34,573 bases of DNA from an uncultured Oscillospiraceae bacterium (GTDB lineage: Bacteria > Bacillota > Clostridia > Oscillospirales > Oscillospiraceae). The DNA is taken from NCBI GenBank assembly GCA_934667815.1, contig CAKUMO010000025.1, positions 1-34,573 on the forward strand, in the 5' to 3' direction. Both the position numbers and the translations under genes were made by a program. The notes below the pieces were generated by a model. The model was not told the DNA's origin, did no database searches, and saw only the letters and a list, made by a program, of their open reading frames with translations. Below, one piece after another: positions 18,311 through 25,784 of this stretch (positions are counted from its first letter, which is position 1; the number at the start of each line of letters is the position of its first letter).

Positions 18311-18345
18311 AACACGGGCTTATTAAAAGGAGAGGAGTTGTATCC

Positions 18346-19716
18346 ATGAGTTCAGGCACACAAATGCTCATCGCATTGTTCATCGGTATCGTTCTATTGA
18401 TTCTCTTGATCCTGAAAACCAAAGTTCATGCATTCCTCGGTTTGATTATTGCAGCGGTCGTGATCGGCCTCGTAGGCGGCATGCCCGCAGCGGACGTGCC
18501 AAAGTCGATCATTAACGGCTTCGGCGGCACGCTGGGCAGCATCGGCATCATCATCGGCTTCGGCGTCATGATGGGCCAGATCTTCGACAAGACCGGCGCA
18601 GCAGAACGGATGGCCCTGACCTTCATCAAGCTGTTCGGCAAAAAGCGCGAGCACTGGGCGATGGCGCTGACAGGCTTCATCGTCTCTATCCCCATTTTCT
18701 GCGATTCCGGCTTTGTGATTGTCAGCCCGATCGCCAAGGCGATCTCCAAAAAGACCCGCCGCTCCATCGTGGCCATTGCAGGCCCACTGGCTGCCGGTCT
18801 GGTCATCACCCACTCGCTGGTTCCGCCCACACCCGGCCCTCTCGGCGTCGCAGGCACCTTCGGAGTTGACGTCGGCAAGTTCATTCTGTTGGGCATTGCG
18901 ATCTCCATCCCCATGGCCATTGTCGCAACGCTCTACTGCCAGTGGCTCGGCAAGCGCATTTATCAGCTTCCCGCGGACAACGAGGAGGGCTGGGAGCGCC
19001 CCGAAAAAATCGAAGAAGTCAGCGATATGGAGGCGCTCAAGCCGTCGCGTCCGCTGCCCTCCGCCTTCGAGAGCTTTCTGCCACTGCTGTTCCCCATCGT
19101 TCTGATTCTTCTGAATAATATCTTCTCCGCAGCCGGAATCTCCGACACCGGCATCGGCAAGGTCGTCACCTTCCTCGGTACACCGATCATCGCAGTTGGC
19201 ATCGGCCTGCTGCTGGCGATCTTCGTTCTCGGTCGCAAGATGGACCGCAAGACCGTTCTGGCAGAAATGGACACCGGAATCAAGTCCGCCGGTATCATTA
19301 TTCTGGTCACGGGCGGCGGCGGTGCACTCGGCCAGATTCTGAAGGACAGCGGCACCGGCACCTATGTCGCCGAGCTGCTGGCCAAGACCCCCATCCCTAT
19401 CATCATTCTGCCTTTCCTGATTGCAACCCTTGTCCGCTTCATTCAAGGCTCCGGCACCGTGGCTATGGTCACCGCAGCCGGTATCTGTGCGCCCATTTTG
19501 CAGGCCGCCGGTGCGAACATGATGCTCGGTGCGTTCGCCGCGTGCATCGGTTCCCTGTTCTTTAGCTATTTCAACGACAGCTACTTCTGGGTCGTCAACA
19601 ATCTGATGGGCTTCAAGGACACCAAGGAGCAGATCCGCAACTGGTCTGTGACCTCAACGGTTGCATGGGGCGTCGGCTTTGTAGAATTGATGATTCTAAG
19701 CATCTTTATGCACTGA
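18346..19716 (+). CDS. GntP-family acid-sugar:H+ symporter
   Basis: A 456-residue membrane permease with about a dozen hydrophobic helices, beginning ALFIGIVLLILLILKTKVHA. Family features include IPIFCDSGFVIVSPIAK, HSLVPPTPGPLGVAG, FIQGSGTVAMVTAAGI and SYFNDSYFWVVNNL. GntP/DctA-like gluconate permeases move gluconate and related sugar acids with protons. As the last gene of the operon, behind AGGAGAGGAG, it would import the substrate of the kinase. It has a slightly higher GC and strong codon bias, suggesting good expression. Confidence 0.92.
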   Translation: MSSGTQMLIALFIGIVLLILLILKTKVHAFLGLIIAAVVIGLVGGMPAADVPKSIINGFGGTLGSIGIIIGFGVMMGQIFDKTGAAERMALTFIKLFGKKREHWAMALTGFIVSIPIFCDSGFVIVSPIAKAISKKTRRSIVAIAGPLAAGLVITHSLVPPTPGPLGVAGTFGVDVGKFILLGIAISIPMAIVATLYCQWLGKRIYQLPADNEEGWERPEKIEEVSDMEALKPSRPLPSAFESFLPLLFPIVLILLNNIFSAAGISDTGIGKVVTFLGTPIIAVGIGLLLAIFVLGRKMDRKTVLAEMDTGIKSAGIIILVTGGGGALGQILKDSGTGTYVAELLAKTPIPIIILPFLIATLVRFIQGSGTVAMVTAAGICAPILQAAGANMMLGAFAACIGSLFFSYFNDSYFWVVNNLMGFKDTKEQIRNWSVTSTVAWGVGFVELMILSIFMH

Positions 19717-19765
19717 TTCCACATTGTCAGGGCATTTTACACAGCACGGACAACGAAAATACAAA

Positions 19766-19797
19766 GGGAGCCGAATCGCAGGATTCGGCTCCCTGAT
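19766..19797. terminator. Bidirectional terminator between convergent operons
   Basis: A 12-bp perfect stem GGGAGCCGAATC/GATTCGGCTCCC with loop GCAG. On the plus strand TGATATATTTAT follows; on the minus strand TTTGTATTTT follows. It ends both the GntP transcript and the opposing CofE-like transcript. Confidence 0.85.
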
Positions 19798-19809
19798 ATA
19801 TTTATACAA

Positions 19810-20511
19810 TTAAATCTTGCGGATAATGCCCATCGGGGTCTGCTGGTCATCCTGACCGAGCGGGTTGTCCTTCAGCACACGCGCATAGAGCTTCTTGTCC
19901 AGCTTCTTGGAGGACGTGCCAAGGATTTGACCCTCGAGATCGTTGATGTCTACGATGCAAACCTCATGCCCGACGCGCTCCTTGATCTGTGCCGCGACCT
20001 GATCGGGCTTCAGCGGCCCGAGCACGACGTAATGGTTATACGGAGGGATGGTATTGTGGCAGGGCCCATCAATGGAGCGTGCGCGGTAGCCCGCGACGGC
20101 ATAGAACCAGCCCTTTTTGCGGAAAATCTTCTTGCCGATCACGGAGATCGCAGCGGCAAACAGGATGCGCAGCGTTCCGACCTCGCGCAGTGCGCACTCC
20201 ATCGTCTCGGGCATGCCGAGGCCGATGCCGTGCGGCGTCTTGGTGACATGACCGCTCAACCAAGTGGCGAGCTTGCGCGGCTTGATGTCCTCGAGCGGGA
20301 TGGCGCGCTTCTGCGTGCAGGCGACGCATTTTTCGGAGATGAACAGGATGTCCTCAGGCTGTGTCAGAACGGGTGAACCGTATTTTTCGGCCACATCCAG
20401 GATGTTATCCTTGTCGGTGATGAGGTGCGTGCGGATGGGCAGACGCTCATAGCTGACGCCGTCAACCACAATGACGCTGTTTTTACCAACATTCGGCTTC
20501 AATTCTTCCAT
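19810..20511 (-). CDS. CofE-like (F420:gamma-glutamyl ligase family) amide-forming ligase
   Basis: A 233-residue protein resembling coenzyme F420-0:L-glutamate ligase (PF01996). Visible elements are PIRTHLITDKDNILDVAEKY, DILFISEKCVACTQKRAIPL and a glycine/proline-rich core (HGIGLGMPETMECALREVG), then VAGYRARSIDGPCHNTIPPY and a VDINDLEGQILG stretch. Archaeal and actinobacterial CofE adds glutamate to F420 by GTP-dependent ligation. No F420 genes are visible here and gut Clostridia are not known F420 producers, so the true substrate is probably different. Translation most likely starts at 20511, where AGAGGAAG overlaps the stop of the ATP-grasp gene; the longer in-frame ATG at 20562 lies inside that gene. 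The two genes should act together. Confidence 0.75.
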   Translation of the reverse strand: MEELKPNVGKNSVIVVDGVSYERLPIRTHLITDKDNILDVAEKYGSPVLTQPEDILFISEKCVACTQKRAIPLEDIKPRKLATWLSGHVTKTPHGIGLGMPETMECALREVGTLRILFAAAISVIGKKIFRKKGWFYAVAGYRARSIDGPCHNTIPPYNHYVVLGPLKPDQVAAQIKERVGHEVCIVDINDLEGQILGTSSKKLDKKLYARVLKDNPLGQDDQQTPMGIIRKI

Positions 20512-20522
20512 GATTACTTCCT

Positions 20523-21536
20523 CTATTTCTTCAGATTCAGAATTTTCTTGTAATACGGCCACAAGCCCTGTTTTTCAGGATAATGCGGCGCAAGCTGGCA
20601 AAGGTCCGTGCCGGGATAGTCGTTGCCCTCGATCAGCACCGGCCCGTCCGGCGTGATGGCGACGTCCCATCCGACGTGACAAATCTCCGGCACGACAAGC
20701 GCCGCCTTTTTCGCAAAAGCGATCGCCTCCGGCACCATCGGAAGCTGGTAACCCTCAAAGCGGATACCGGTATCCGGATGCACGTCGTAGACATTGAAAT
20801 AATCATCCGTTGCAACAGAGCAGATCGTTCCGCTCTCTGCATCGACACGGCAAATCACGCCGCCTTGGCCGGAATTGTCACAGAAACCGTCGCCGCGTCC
20901 GATTTTGAGAACGATATAGGCGATATACACTGTGTCGCCAACGCGGTCGGTAACGATGCGCATGGTGTTGACGGACTGCGGGTGCAGGCGCGCCATTTGC
21001 TCATGCTGACGCAGCGGTTCCTCAAGAACATTCAGATGCTTCCCAGCCAGATATGCGGCGCAGGCCGAAACGGAGCTGAACTGCGCGGATTTGAGCTTTT
21101 CAATGCCGTTGCCGCAGGTACCACGGTTGGGTTTGGCGAAAAACACGGGGTGCCGCTGCATAAATGCCGCCAGTTCGTCCACAGTGGCAGTCTCGGCATT
21201 CAGCGTCTCGCGCTGCAAAAAGTCGGCAAAGCGCACATTAAAGCGCAGCTTGTCGTCAAATTCATCGGAAAAGCCGGGCTGATTCATCAGTTCGCAGACC
21301 TTTTTATTGCGCACGCGCGTCAGATACGTGTCGCGCTGCTTGCCGTTCATGTTATAAAAGCCGAACATGACGTAATCATAATAGCCTGCACCGTAGCGCA
21401 GGGCACACCAGGCGATGTCGCAGAAGGTCCGCGCCTTGCAGTGACCGGACTTGTCCTTGACGACCTGAAGCATCTGGTTTAATTTTTTGAATCGCATTCC
21501 GCGAATCACGCGGGTGATATAACGAAGATTGGGCAT
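20523..21536 (-). CDS. ATP-grasp protein (sugar-transfer-associated ATP-grasp type)
   Basis: A 337-residue protein. The N-terminal third is basic and helical. The ATP-grasp part starts near FFAKPNRGTCGNGIEKL (glycine-rich loop), followed by QHEQMARLHPQSVNTMRIVT, IGRGDGFCDNSGQGGVICRV, and the metal-binding C-terminal end GWDVAITPDGPVLIEGNDYPG. These match the PF14397-type family often found in polysaccharide gene clusters. ATP-grasp enzymes join a carboxylate to an amine, thiol or hydroxyl through an acyl-phosphate. The start has AAAGGAG nine bases upstream. Its stop is inside the ribosome site of the CofE-like gene 12 bases downstream. The pair could build or attach a small peptide or amino-acid decoration; substrate unknown. 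Confidence 0.8.
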   Translation of the reverse strand: MPNLRYITRVIRGMRFKKLNQMLQVVKDKSGHCKARTFCDIAWCALRYGAGYYDYVMFGFYNMNGKQRDTYLTRVRNKKVCELMNQPGFSDEFDDKLRFNVRFADFLQRETLNAETATVDELAAFMQRHPVFFAKPNRGTCGNGIEKLKSAQFSSVSACAAYLAGKHLNVLEEPLRQHEQMARLHPQSVNTMRIVTDRVGDTVYIAYIVLKIGRGDGFCDNSGQGGVICRVDAESGTICSVATDDYFNVYDVHPDTGIRFEGYQLPMVPEAIAFAKKAALVVPEICHVGWDVAITPDGPVLIEGNDYPGTDLCQLAPHYPEKQGLWPYYKKILNLKK

Positions 21537-21588
21537 CGCTGGCTCCTTTGCTGAGGGTTACGGTTGGATTATCGACCAAATCGTCCCT

Positions 21589-21617
21589 ATCATACAACAA
21601 AAGTGCAGAAAAATCCA
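21589..21617 (-). promoter_or_regulatory. Weak sigma-A promoter for the ATP-grasp/CofE-like pair
   Basis: On the minus strand TGGATT, a 17-bp spacer and TATGAT lie about 55 bp upstream of the ATP-grasp start. The -10 box is good but the -35 box is poor. No terminator hairpin is evident after radA, so read-through is also possible. Confidence 0.4.
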
Positions 21618-21634
21618 CTACAATTTTTCAAAAA

Positions 21635-22990
21635 TCAGAAAACCACCGCCATGGCCTCGCGCAGATTGCGTACACGCAGAAGCTCCAACCCCTCGGGCGC
21701 GCGCAAATCGCGGCTGCTGCGCGGAACGATGCACTGTGTAAAGCCCAGACGGCGAATCTCGCTCAGGCGCTGCGAGAGCTGGCTCACTGCGCGGATCTCC
21801 CCTGTCAGACCAATCTCACCAATGGCCGCAAGCTGGTCGGAGATAGGCTTGTCCGCAGCCGCAGAGGCGATGGCCAGCGCGACGGCAAGGTCGGCCGCAG
21901 GCTCGTCCAGCCGCAGGCCGCCGATGACATTCAGGTAAACATCCGCATTGCCGAAGCGCATCCCGCCGCGTTTTTCCAGCACCGCGAGCAGCATCGCCGC
22001 ACGATTGAAATCAAAGCCGTTGCTCGTCCGGCGCGGCATATTGAAGCTCGTCGGTGCGACGAGCGCCTGTACCTCGGCCAAAATCGGACGCGTCCCCTCC
22101 ATCACGCAGGCAACGCAGGTTCCGGGCGTGCCGAGCGGACGGCCGGAGAGCAGCATTTCCGAGGGATTCGGTACCTCGCGCAGGCCGGTGTCGTCCATCT
22201 CAAAAACGCCGATCTCATTCGTGGAGCCGAAGCGGTTTTTGGCCGCACGCAGCAGACGGTAGGACGTATGCTCCTCACCCTCGAAGTACAGGACGCAGTC
22301 GACCATGTGCTCCAAAACTTTTGGGCCGGCAATCGCGCCTTCCTTATTGATATGCCCGACGACGAACACCGTCACGCCCGCCGCCTTGGAATACTGCATC
22401 AGGCGCATGGTGCAATCGCGAACCTGTGTGATGCTGCCGGGAGAGGAGGTTTTGTCCTCGGTGTAAAGCGTCTGGATGGAGTCCACGATCAGAACGTCCG
22501 GCTTTTCCTCCTCTGCGGCGGCCAGAATGTTGTCGAGGCTTGTCTCGCACAGAAGCAGCAGGTCGCCGCCTGAGACGCTCAGGCGTTCGGCCCGCAGCTT
22601 GAGCTGGCGTTCGCTTTCCTCACCGGAGACATAAAGCACGCGCTGCTCGACGCTGATGCGCTTGCAGATTTGCAAAAGCAGCGTCGACTTGCCGATGCCC
22701 GGTGCGCCGCTGACAAGCACCAGCGACCCACGCACAGCGCCGCCGCCCAGTACACGGTCAAGTTCGCCGAGACCGGTCAAAAAGCGCAGCTCGTCACTGC
22801 TGCGGATGTCGTCAAGACGCTTGGCCTTGGGCGCAAGGACGCTTGCGCGCGCCGCCGTCTTCGGTGCAGCAGCGGCAGGCGGCGTGTATTCCTCCAGCGT
22901 GTTCCACATCCCGCATGCCGGGCAGCGTCCCTGCCATTTGGGCGTTTCGTTTCCGCAGTTTGAACACAGGAAAACAGTTTTAGACTTCAT
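21635..22990 (-). CDS. radA: DNA repair protein RadA
   Basis: A 451-residue RecA-related ATPase that promotes branch migration in recombination. The N-terminal zinc finger has C9, C12, C23 and C26 (CSNCGNETPKWQGRCPAC). Walker A is GAPGIGKST near residue 95, and the RadA-specific KNRFGSTNEIGVFEM lies near 250. The C-terminal Lon-like domain includes GLRLDEPAADLAVALAIASA and IGLTGEIRAV. The length is normal. The start overlaps the end of the cwlD-like gene by 11 bases, so the two are translated from one message. Confidence 0.96.
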   Translation of the reverse strand: MKSKTVFLCSNCGNETPKWQGRCPACGMWNTLEEYTPPAAAAPKTAARASVLAPKAKRLDDIRSSDELRFLTGLGELDRVLGGGAVRGSLVLVSGAPGIGKSTLLLQICKRISVEQRVLYVSGEESERQLKLRAERLSVSGGDLLLLCETSLDNILAAAEEEKPDVLIVDSIQTLYTEDKTSSPGSITQVRDCTMRLMQYSKAAGVTVFVVGHINKEGAIAGPKVLEHMVDCVLYFEGEEHTSYRLLRAAKNRFGSTNEIGVFEMDDTGLREVPNPSEMLLSGRPLGTPGTCVACVMEGTRPILAEVQALVAPTSFNMPRRTSNGFDFNRAAMLLAVLEKRGGMRFGNADVYLNVIGGLRLDEPAADLAVALAIASAAADKPISDQLAAIGEIGLTGEIRAVSQLSQRLSEIRRLGFTQCIVPRSSRDLRAPEGLELLRVRNLREAMAVVF

Positions 22991-23696
22991 TTTGTGCCTC
23001 CAGATAGTTCAGCACGCTGCAGCAGACCGCTGCCGCGAGCTTTTTTTGATACCCGGCATCGCGCAGCAGCGCTTCCTCGCCGGGATTGGAGAGAAACCCG
23101 CACTCGACCAGAATCGCGGTGCAGTTGGCATGCTTCAGAAGATAAATGTCCTGCGCGGGCTTGCACTCGCGCCGGTTATTGGGATCGACCTGCGCGGCAA
23201 GCGTGCTCTGCGTCTGCTGCGCAAGCTCACGGCTGCCGTCGGTCTTGGCGTAAAACACCTGCGCCCCGCGGTACTTCCCCTCCGGAAAATTGTTCTGATG
23301 GATGCTTACCAGCAGCGCACCGGGCGTCTCATTGACGGTTTTGACACGGTTGTGAATATCGGAAACCTTCTTCTCCGAGATCGTCCGTGCACCCTTCGTG
23401 TAGACCGCGCAGTCCGTGGTGCGGATCATCCGCGTCTGCATGCCCAGAAGGTGCAACAGGTCGTTGAGCTTCAGGGAGATTTCAAGATTCAGCCCGCTTT
23501 CCTGCACGCCGGTGCAGGAGCGTGCCCCGCCGTCCTCGCCGCCGTGGCCGGCATCGATCACGACAATGGGCGCCGGCTGCTTAGCCGCTGCCGTTTCGGC
23601 TACGGTTGTTCCCGCACGGGACAGGAGCGCCGCGCTCAAAACGGCCAACGCGCAGACCAGAGCATAGACCGCCGCGTATTTTTTCAGAAATTTCAT
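22980..23696 (-). CDS. cwlD: N-acetylmuramoyl-L-alanine amidase, CwlD-like
   Basis: A 238-residue amidase_3 enzyme. A basic start and hydrophobic stretch (residues 5-27) form a signal or anchor. The zinc ligands and catalytic residue are all visible: H51 (DAGHGGEDGG), E66 (VQESGLN), H133 (SIHQNNF) and E198 (VECGFLSN). It cleaves the bond between MurNAc and the stem peptide outside the membrane. Size and architecture match CwlD, which in spore formers makes muramic-delta-lactam in the cortex, but a general cell-wall role cannot be excluded. The start at 23696 is chosen because GGGGGTG precedes it; the upstream extension of the frame crosses the promoter. Confidence 0.9.
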   Translation of the reverse strand: MKFLKKYAAVYALVCALAVLSAALLSRAGTTVAETAAAKQPAPIVVIDAGHGGEDGGARSCTGVQESGLNLEISLKLNDLLHLLGMQTRMIRTTDCAVYTKGARTISEKKVSDIHNRVKTVNETPGALLVSIHQNNFPEGKYRGAQVFYAKTDGSRELAQQTQSTLAAQVDPNNRRECKPAQDIYLLKHANCTAILVECGFLSNPGEEALLRDAGYQKKLAAAVCCSVLNYLEAQNEV

Positions 23697-23750
23697 ACAA
23701 ACACCCCCGATATTCCCTATGCAGGGGTGGAAAAAATATGTCTTTTTTAT

Positions 23751-23779
23751 ATAGTACCATGCACAGCGCCGGGTGTCAA
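23751..23779 (-). promoter_or_regulatory. Sigma-A promoter of cwlD-radA
   Basis: On the minus strand a perfect TTGACA, a 17-bp spacer and TACTAT are placed 55 bp before the amidase start. This looks like a vegetative promoter rather than a sporulation-sigma one. Confidence 0.75.
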
Positions 23780-23796
23780 TCTTCTTTACTGGTGGG

Positions 23797-23831
23797 CAAA
23801 AAACGTCCGCTGTCAAAGCGACAACGGACGT
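23797..23831 (-). terminator. Terminator of the HTH-cytidylyltransferase-kinase operon
   Basis: On the minus strand ACGTCCGTTGTC and GACAGCGGACGT pair over 12 bp (one G-U) around the loop GCTTT, followed by T6. It begins six bases after the stop of the unknown 181-codon gene. Confidence 0.85.
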
Positions 23832-23836
23832 AAAAC

Positions 23837-24382
23837 TTACACGGCGCTAAGCTGTGAAAAGATCAATTGCAGGAGCTGCAGGCACTGCGCAATTTCTTTT
23901 GCCTGTGGACGGATAAAATAGGTCAACCTAGGAAAGAGCATTTTTACAATGCATCCGACAAGCGGACATACACGAATCCGACACACGCCGTTTTCTGCCG
24001 TCAGCGTGAGCGATAGCAGATCCACCTGTGAAAGCAGGCGCGCGATCAATGCACTCTCGTTCAGCGTGCGGCAAAGCTCCGCACTACTTCCGAAAAACGT
24101 GCCGTTTTTCAGCGATACTTCAAATCGTTCCGCCATTTTGAGGTGCGTTTCAAAAACGAGATTATAGTGACATGTCCAGAAGCGGTTCTCACAGACATTC
24201 GTTAGGAAGAAGCTGTTGAGCGGTGCATGACCGTCCACAGAGAACTCCACGGCCATGTCGTCGGGTTCACCCACACGGGTAACGTCCGGCGTGGCCTCAA
24301 CGCAGGAAACGAGCTGGCGGCGGCGAAATGCAGTCTGCGGATCAAACTTTATGAGCTTTGCAGTATTTGTCAATCTCTTCAT
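23837..24382 (-). CDS. Unknown protein, 181 residues, last gene of the choline-type operon
   Basis: I do not recognise the family. The protein begins MKRLTNTAKLIKFDP and has no signal peptide and no clear membrane helix. It alternates beta-like segments (MAVEFSVDGHAPLNSFFL, FEVSLKNGTFF, LLSLTLTAENGVCRIRV) with a cysteine-containing, hydrophobic C-terminal third (CPLVGCIVKMLFPRLTYF), a pattern that suggests a compact mixed alpha/beta or beta-sandwich fold. GGAGG five bases upstream supports the start at 24382, which lies inside the permease gene and overlaps it by 41 bases. The overlap and the terminator directly behind it make it a true third gene of the operon, so it probably serves the same surface-decoration or uptake function. 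Confidence 0.7.
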   Translation of the reverse strand: MKRLTNTAKLIKFDPQTAFRRRQLVSCVEATPDVTRVGEPDDMAVEFSVDGHAPLNSFFLTNVCENRFWTCHYNLVFETHLKMAERFEVSLKNGTFFGSSAELCRTLNESALIARLLSQVDLLSLTLTAENGVCRIRVCPLVGCIVKMLFPRLTYFIRPQAKEIAQCLQLLQLIFSQLSAV

Positions 24383-25784
24383 CCCATACCTCCAGCGGTT
24401 CGGAATGTTCCTGAATGGAAGCAACGCTTTCGCGGATATCCGTCGGCTTGAAGAGCGGGAAGCCCTTCACCTTACCCCAGACTAGACAATAGGCAGCAAC
24501 GATTGCCATACAGATCGCCGCCTGCCACAGATAGGCTCTCAAGGTAAAAATCGCATAGACGACGCCCAGAAGGCCGATCGGCATGGTTACATATGCACAG
24601 GGGGCTTTCCAAAGCCGCGGAAAATCCGGATAACGCTTTCTCAACACCAGAACGTCTATCATCGCAATAGCATAGGAGATCATCCATGTAATGCTGGCAA
24701 TGTTGATCAGCTGCTGCACAACATCAACGCCGGTGCCGCTGATGGTAAGGTAAATGACTGTAATGAGCATCAAGCCTGCAGTGAACAGGATTCCATTGAT
24801 GGGTGTTCTGGTTTTCTTGTTGATTTTTCCAAAAAACTTCGGAACCATGCCCTCACGAGCAAGGCCGTAGAGCATCCGCGGAAGCGACGCCATATAAGCG
24901 TTGGCAGTTGTAAAAGAGGCGAGAACGGTCAGAACGGCCATAATCAGATAACCAGGCTTGCCAAGCATTGCGCGGGAAGCTTCAATCTGCGGAATAGTAG
25001 ACTCGCGCAACACCTGCATATCCGTGTAGCGCACAGCTGCCAGCGCGAACAGCGAATCGACCAGACAGATCGTAAGCAGGCCGATGACGAGCGCATAAGG
25101 AATGTTCTTATAGGGTTTTTTATTCTCTTCTGCCATCGGACAAGCAAATTCAAAGCCGATAAAGAACCAGATTGCTGATCCGACTGCGGAAAACACGATC
25201 ATCCAGTTTCCTTCGGGAAGGAAGGGTGCACCCTCGTTGACCGGAACGGCACCGAAGCTCTCACCGATGCGAAAGTTGCAGAGCACTGCGAACGCCGCAA
25301 AAACAATCATCATTGCGATGGTGACAACGGATTCGATCTTCCCGTAAAAATCGACATTGACCATATTAATAACCATGACGATCAGGAACATCACAGCCGT
25401 GACCGCAATTTGCGGCACCCCACACAAGGATTCCAGCGACACACCGCCCATGACAAGCTGCATTGCGCCGTCCGTGGAAATCAGAACAAGGTAGCCGCTC
25501 AAGAGCGCAAAGGTTGAAAAGAACTTACCGAGCGCAGGTTGGGTATAGTCAGAAATCATTCCGCCGCCGGGGAGCATGGCTGTCAGCTCACCAAAGGCAA
25601 AGGCAGCGGCCATCATGGGAATCAGCGCGATAATTGCGGTAATAAAGGTGGCATAGCCAGAAGTGCCCGCCACATTGCCGACAGAGAACATCGCTGTGCC
25701 AGACACAACCAAACCGACCGCCGCGCCGTAGGCCGGAGCAAAGCCGAGTACACGCTTGAGTTTTACCCGATGATTATCCTGCAT
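24342..25784 (-). CDS. APC-family permease, probably for choline, ethanolamine or an amino acid
   Basis: A 480-residue membrane protein with about 12 hydrophobic helices. The APC signature of the first helix is visible (GAAVGLVVSGTAMFSVGNVAG), as are FAFGELTAMLPGGGMISDYT, FFIGFEFACPMAEENKKPYKN and ASFTTANAYMASLPRMLYGLAREG. The C-terminus ends in a charged cytoplasmic tail. The start at 25784 has GAGGAGGGG upstream; an ATG six codons earlier lies inside the ribosome-site region. It overlaps the preceding cytidylyltransferase/kinase gene by 11 bases. In lic1-type loci this position is taken by the choline transporter LicB, which belongs to another superfamily, so an analogous role is likely but the substrate is inferred. 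Confidence 0.85.
   Translation of the reverse strand: MQDNHRVKLKRVLGFAPAYGAAVGLVVSGTAMFSVGNVAGTSGYATFITAIIALIPMMAAAFAFGELTAMLPGGGMISDYTQPALGKFFSTFALLSGYLVLISTDGAMQLVMGGVSLESLCGVPQIAVTAVMFLIVMVINMVNVDFYGKIESVVTIAMMIVFAAFAVLCNFRIGESFGAVPVNEGAPFLPEGNWMIVFSAVGSAIWFFIGFEFACPMAEENKKPYKNIPYALVIGLLTICLVDSLFALAAVRYTDMQVLRESTIPQIEASRAMLGKPGYLIMAVLTVLASFTTANAYMASLPRMLYGLAREGMVPKFFGKINKKTRTPINGILFTAGLMLITVIYLTISGTGVDVVQQLINIASITWMISYAIAMIDVLVLRKRYPDFPRLWKAPCAYVTMPIGLLGVVYAIFTLRAYLWQAAICMAIVAAYCLVWGKVKGFPLFKPTDIRESVASIQEHSEPLEVWDEEIDKYCKAHKV

Noticed and set aside
19810..20511. Coenzyme F420 biosynthesis
   Set aside because: Only the CofE-like fold is present; no CofC, CofD or FO synthase gene is nearby and the lineage is not known to make F420.
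22656..23921. 421-codon plus-strand frame opposite radA and cwlD
   Set aside because: Both genes below it are certain, and the frame crosses the cwlD promoter and a terminator.
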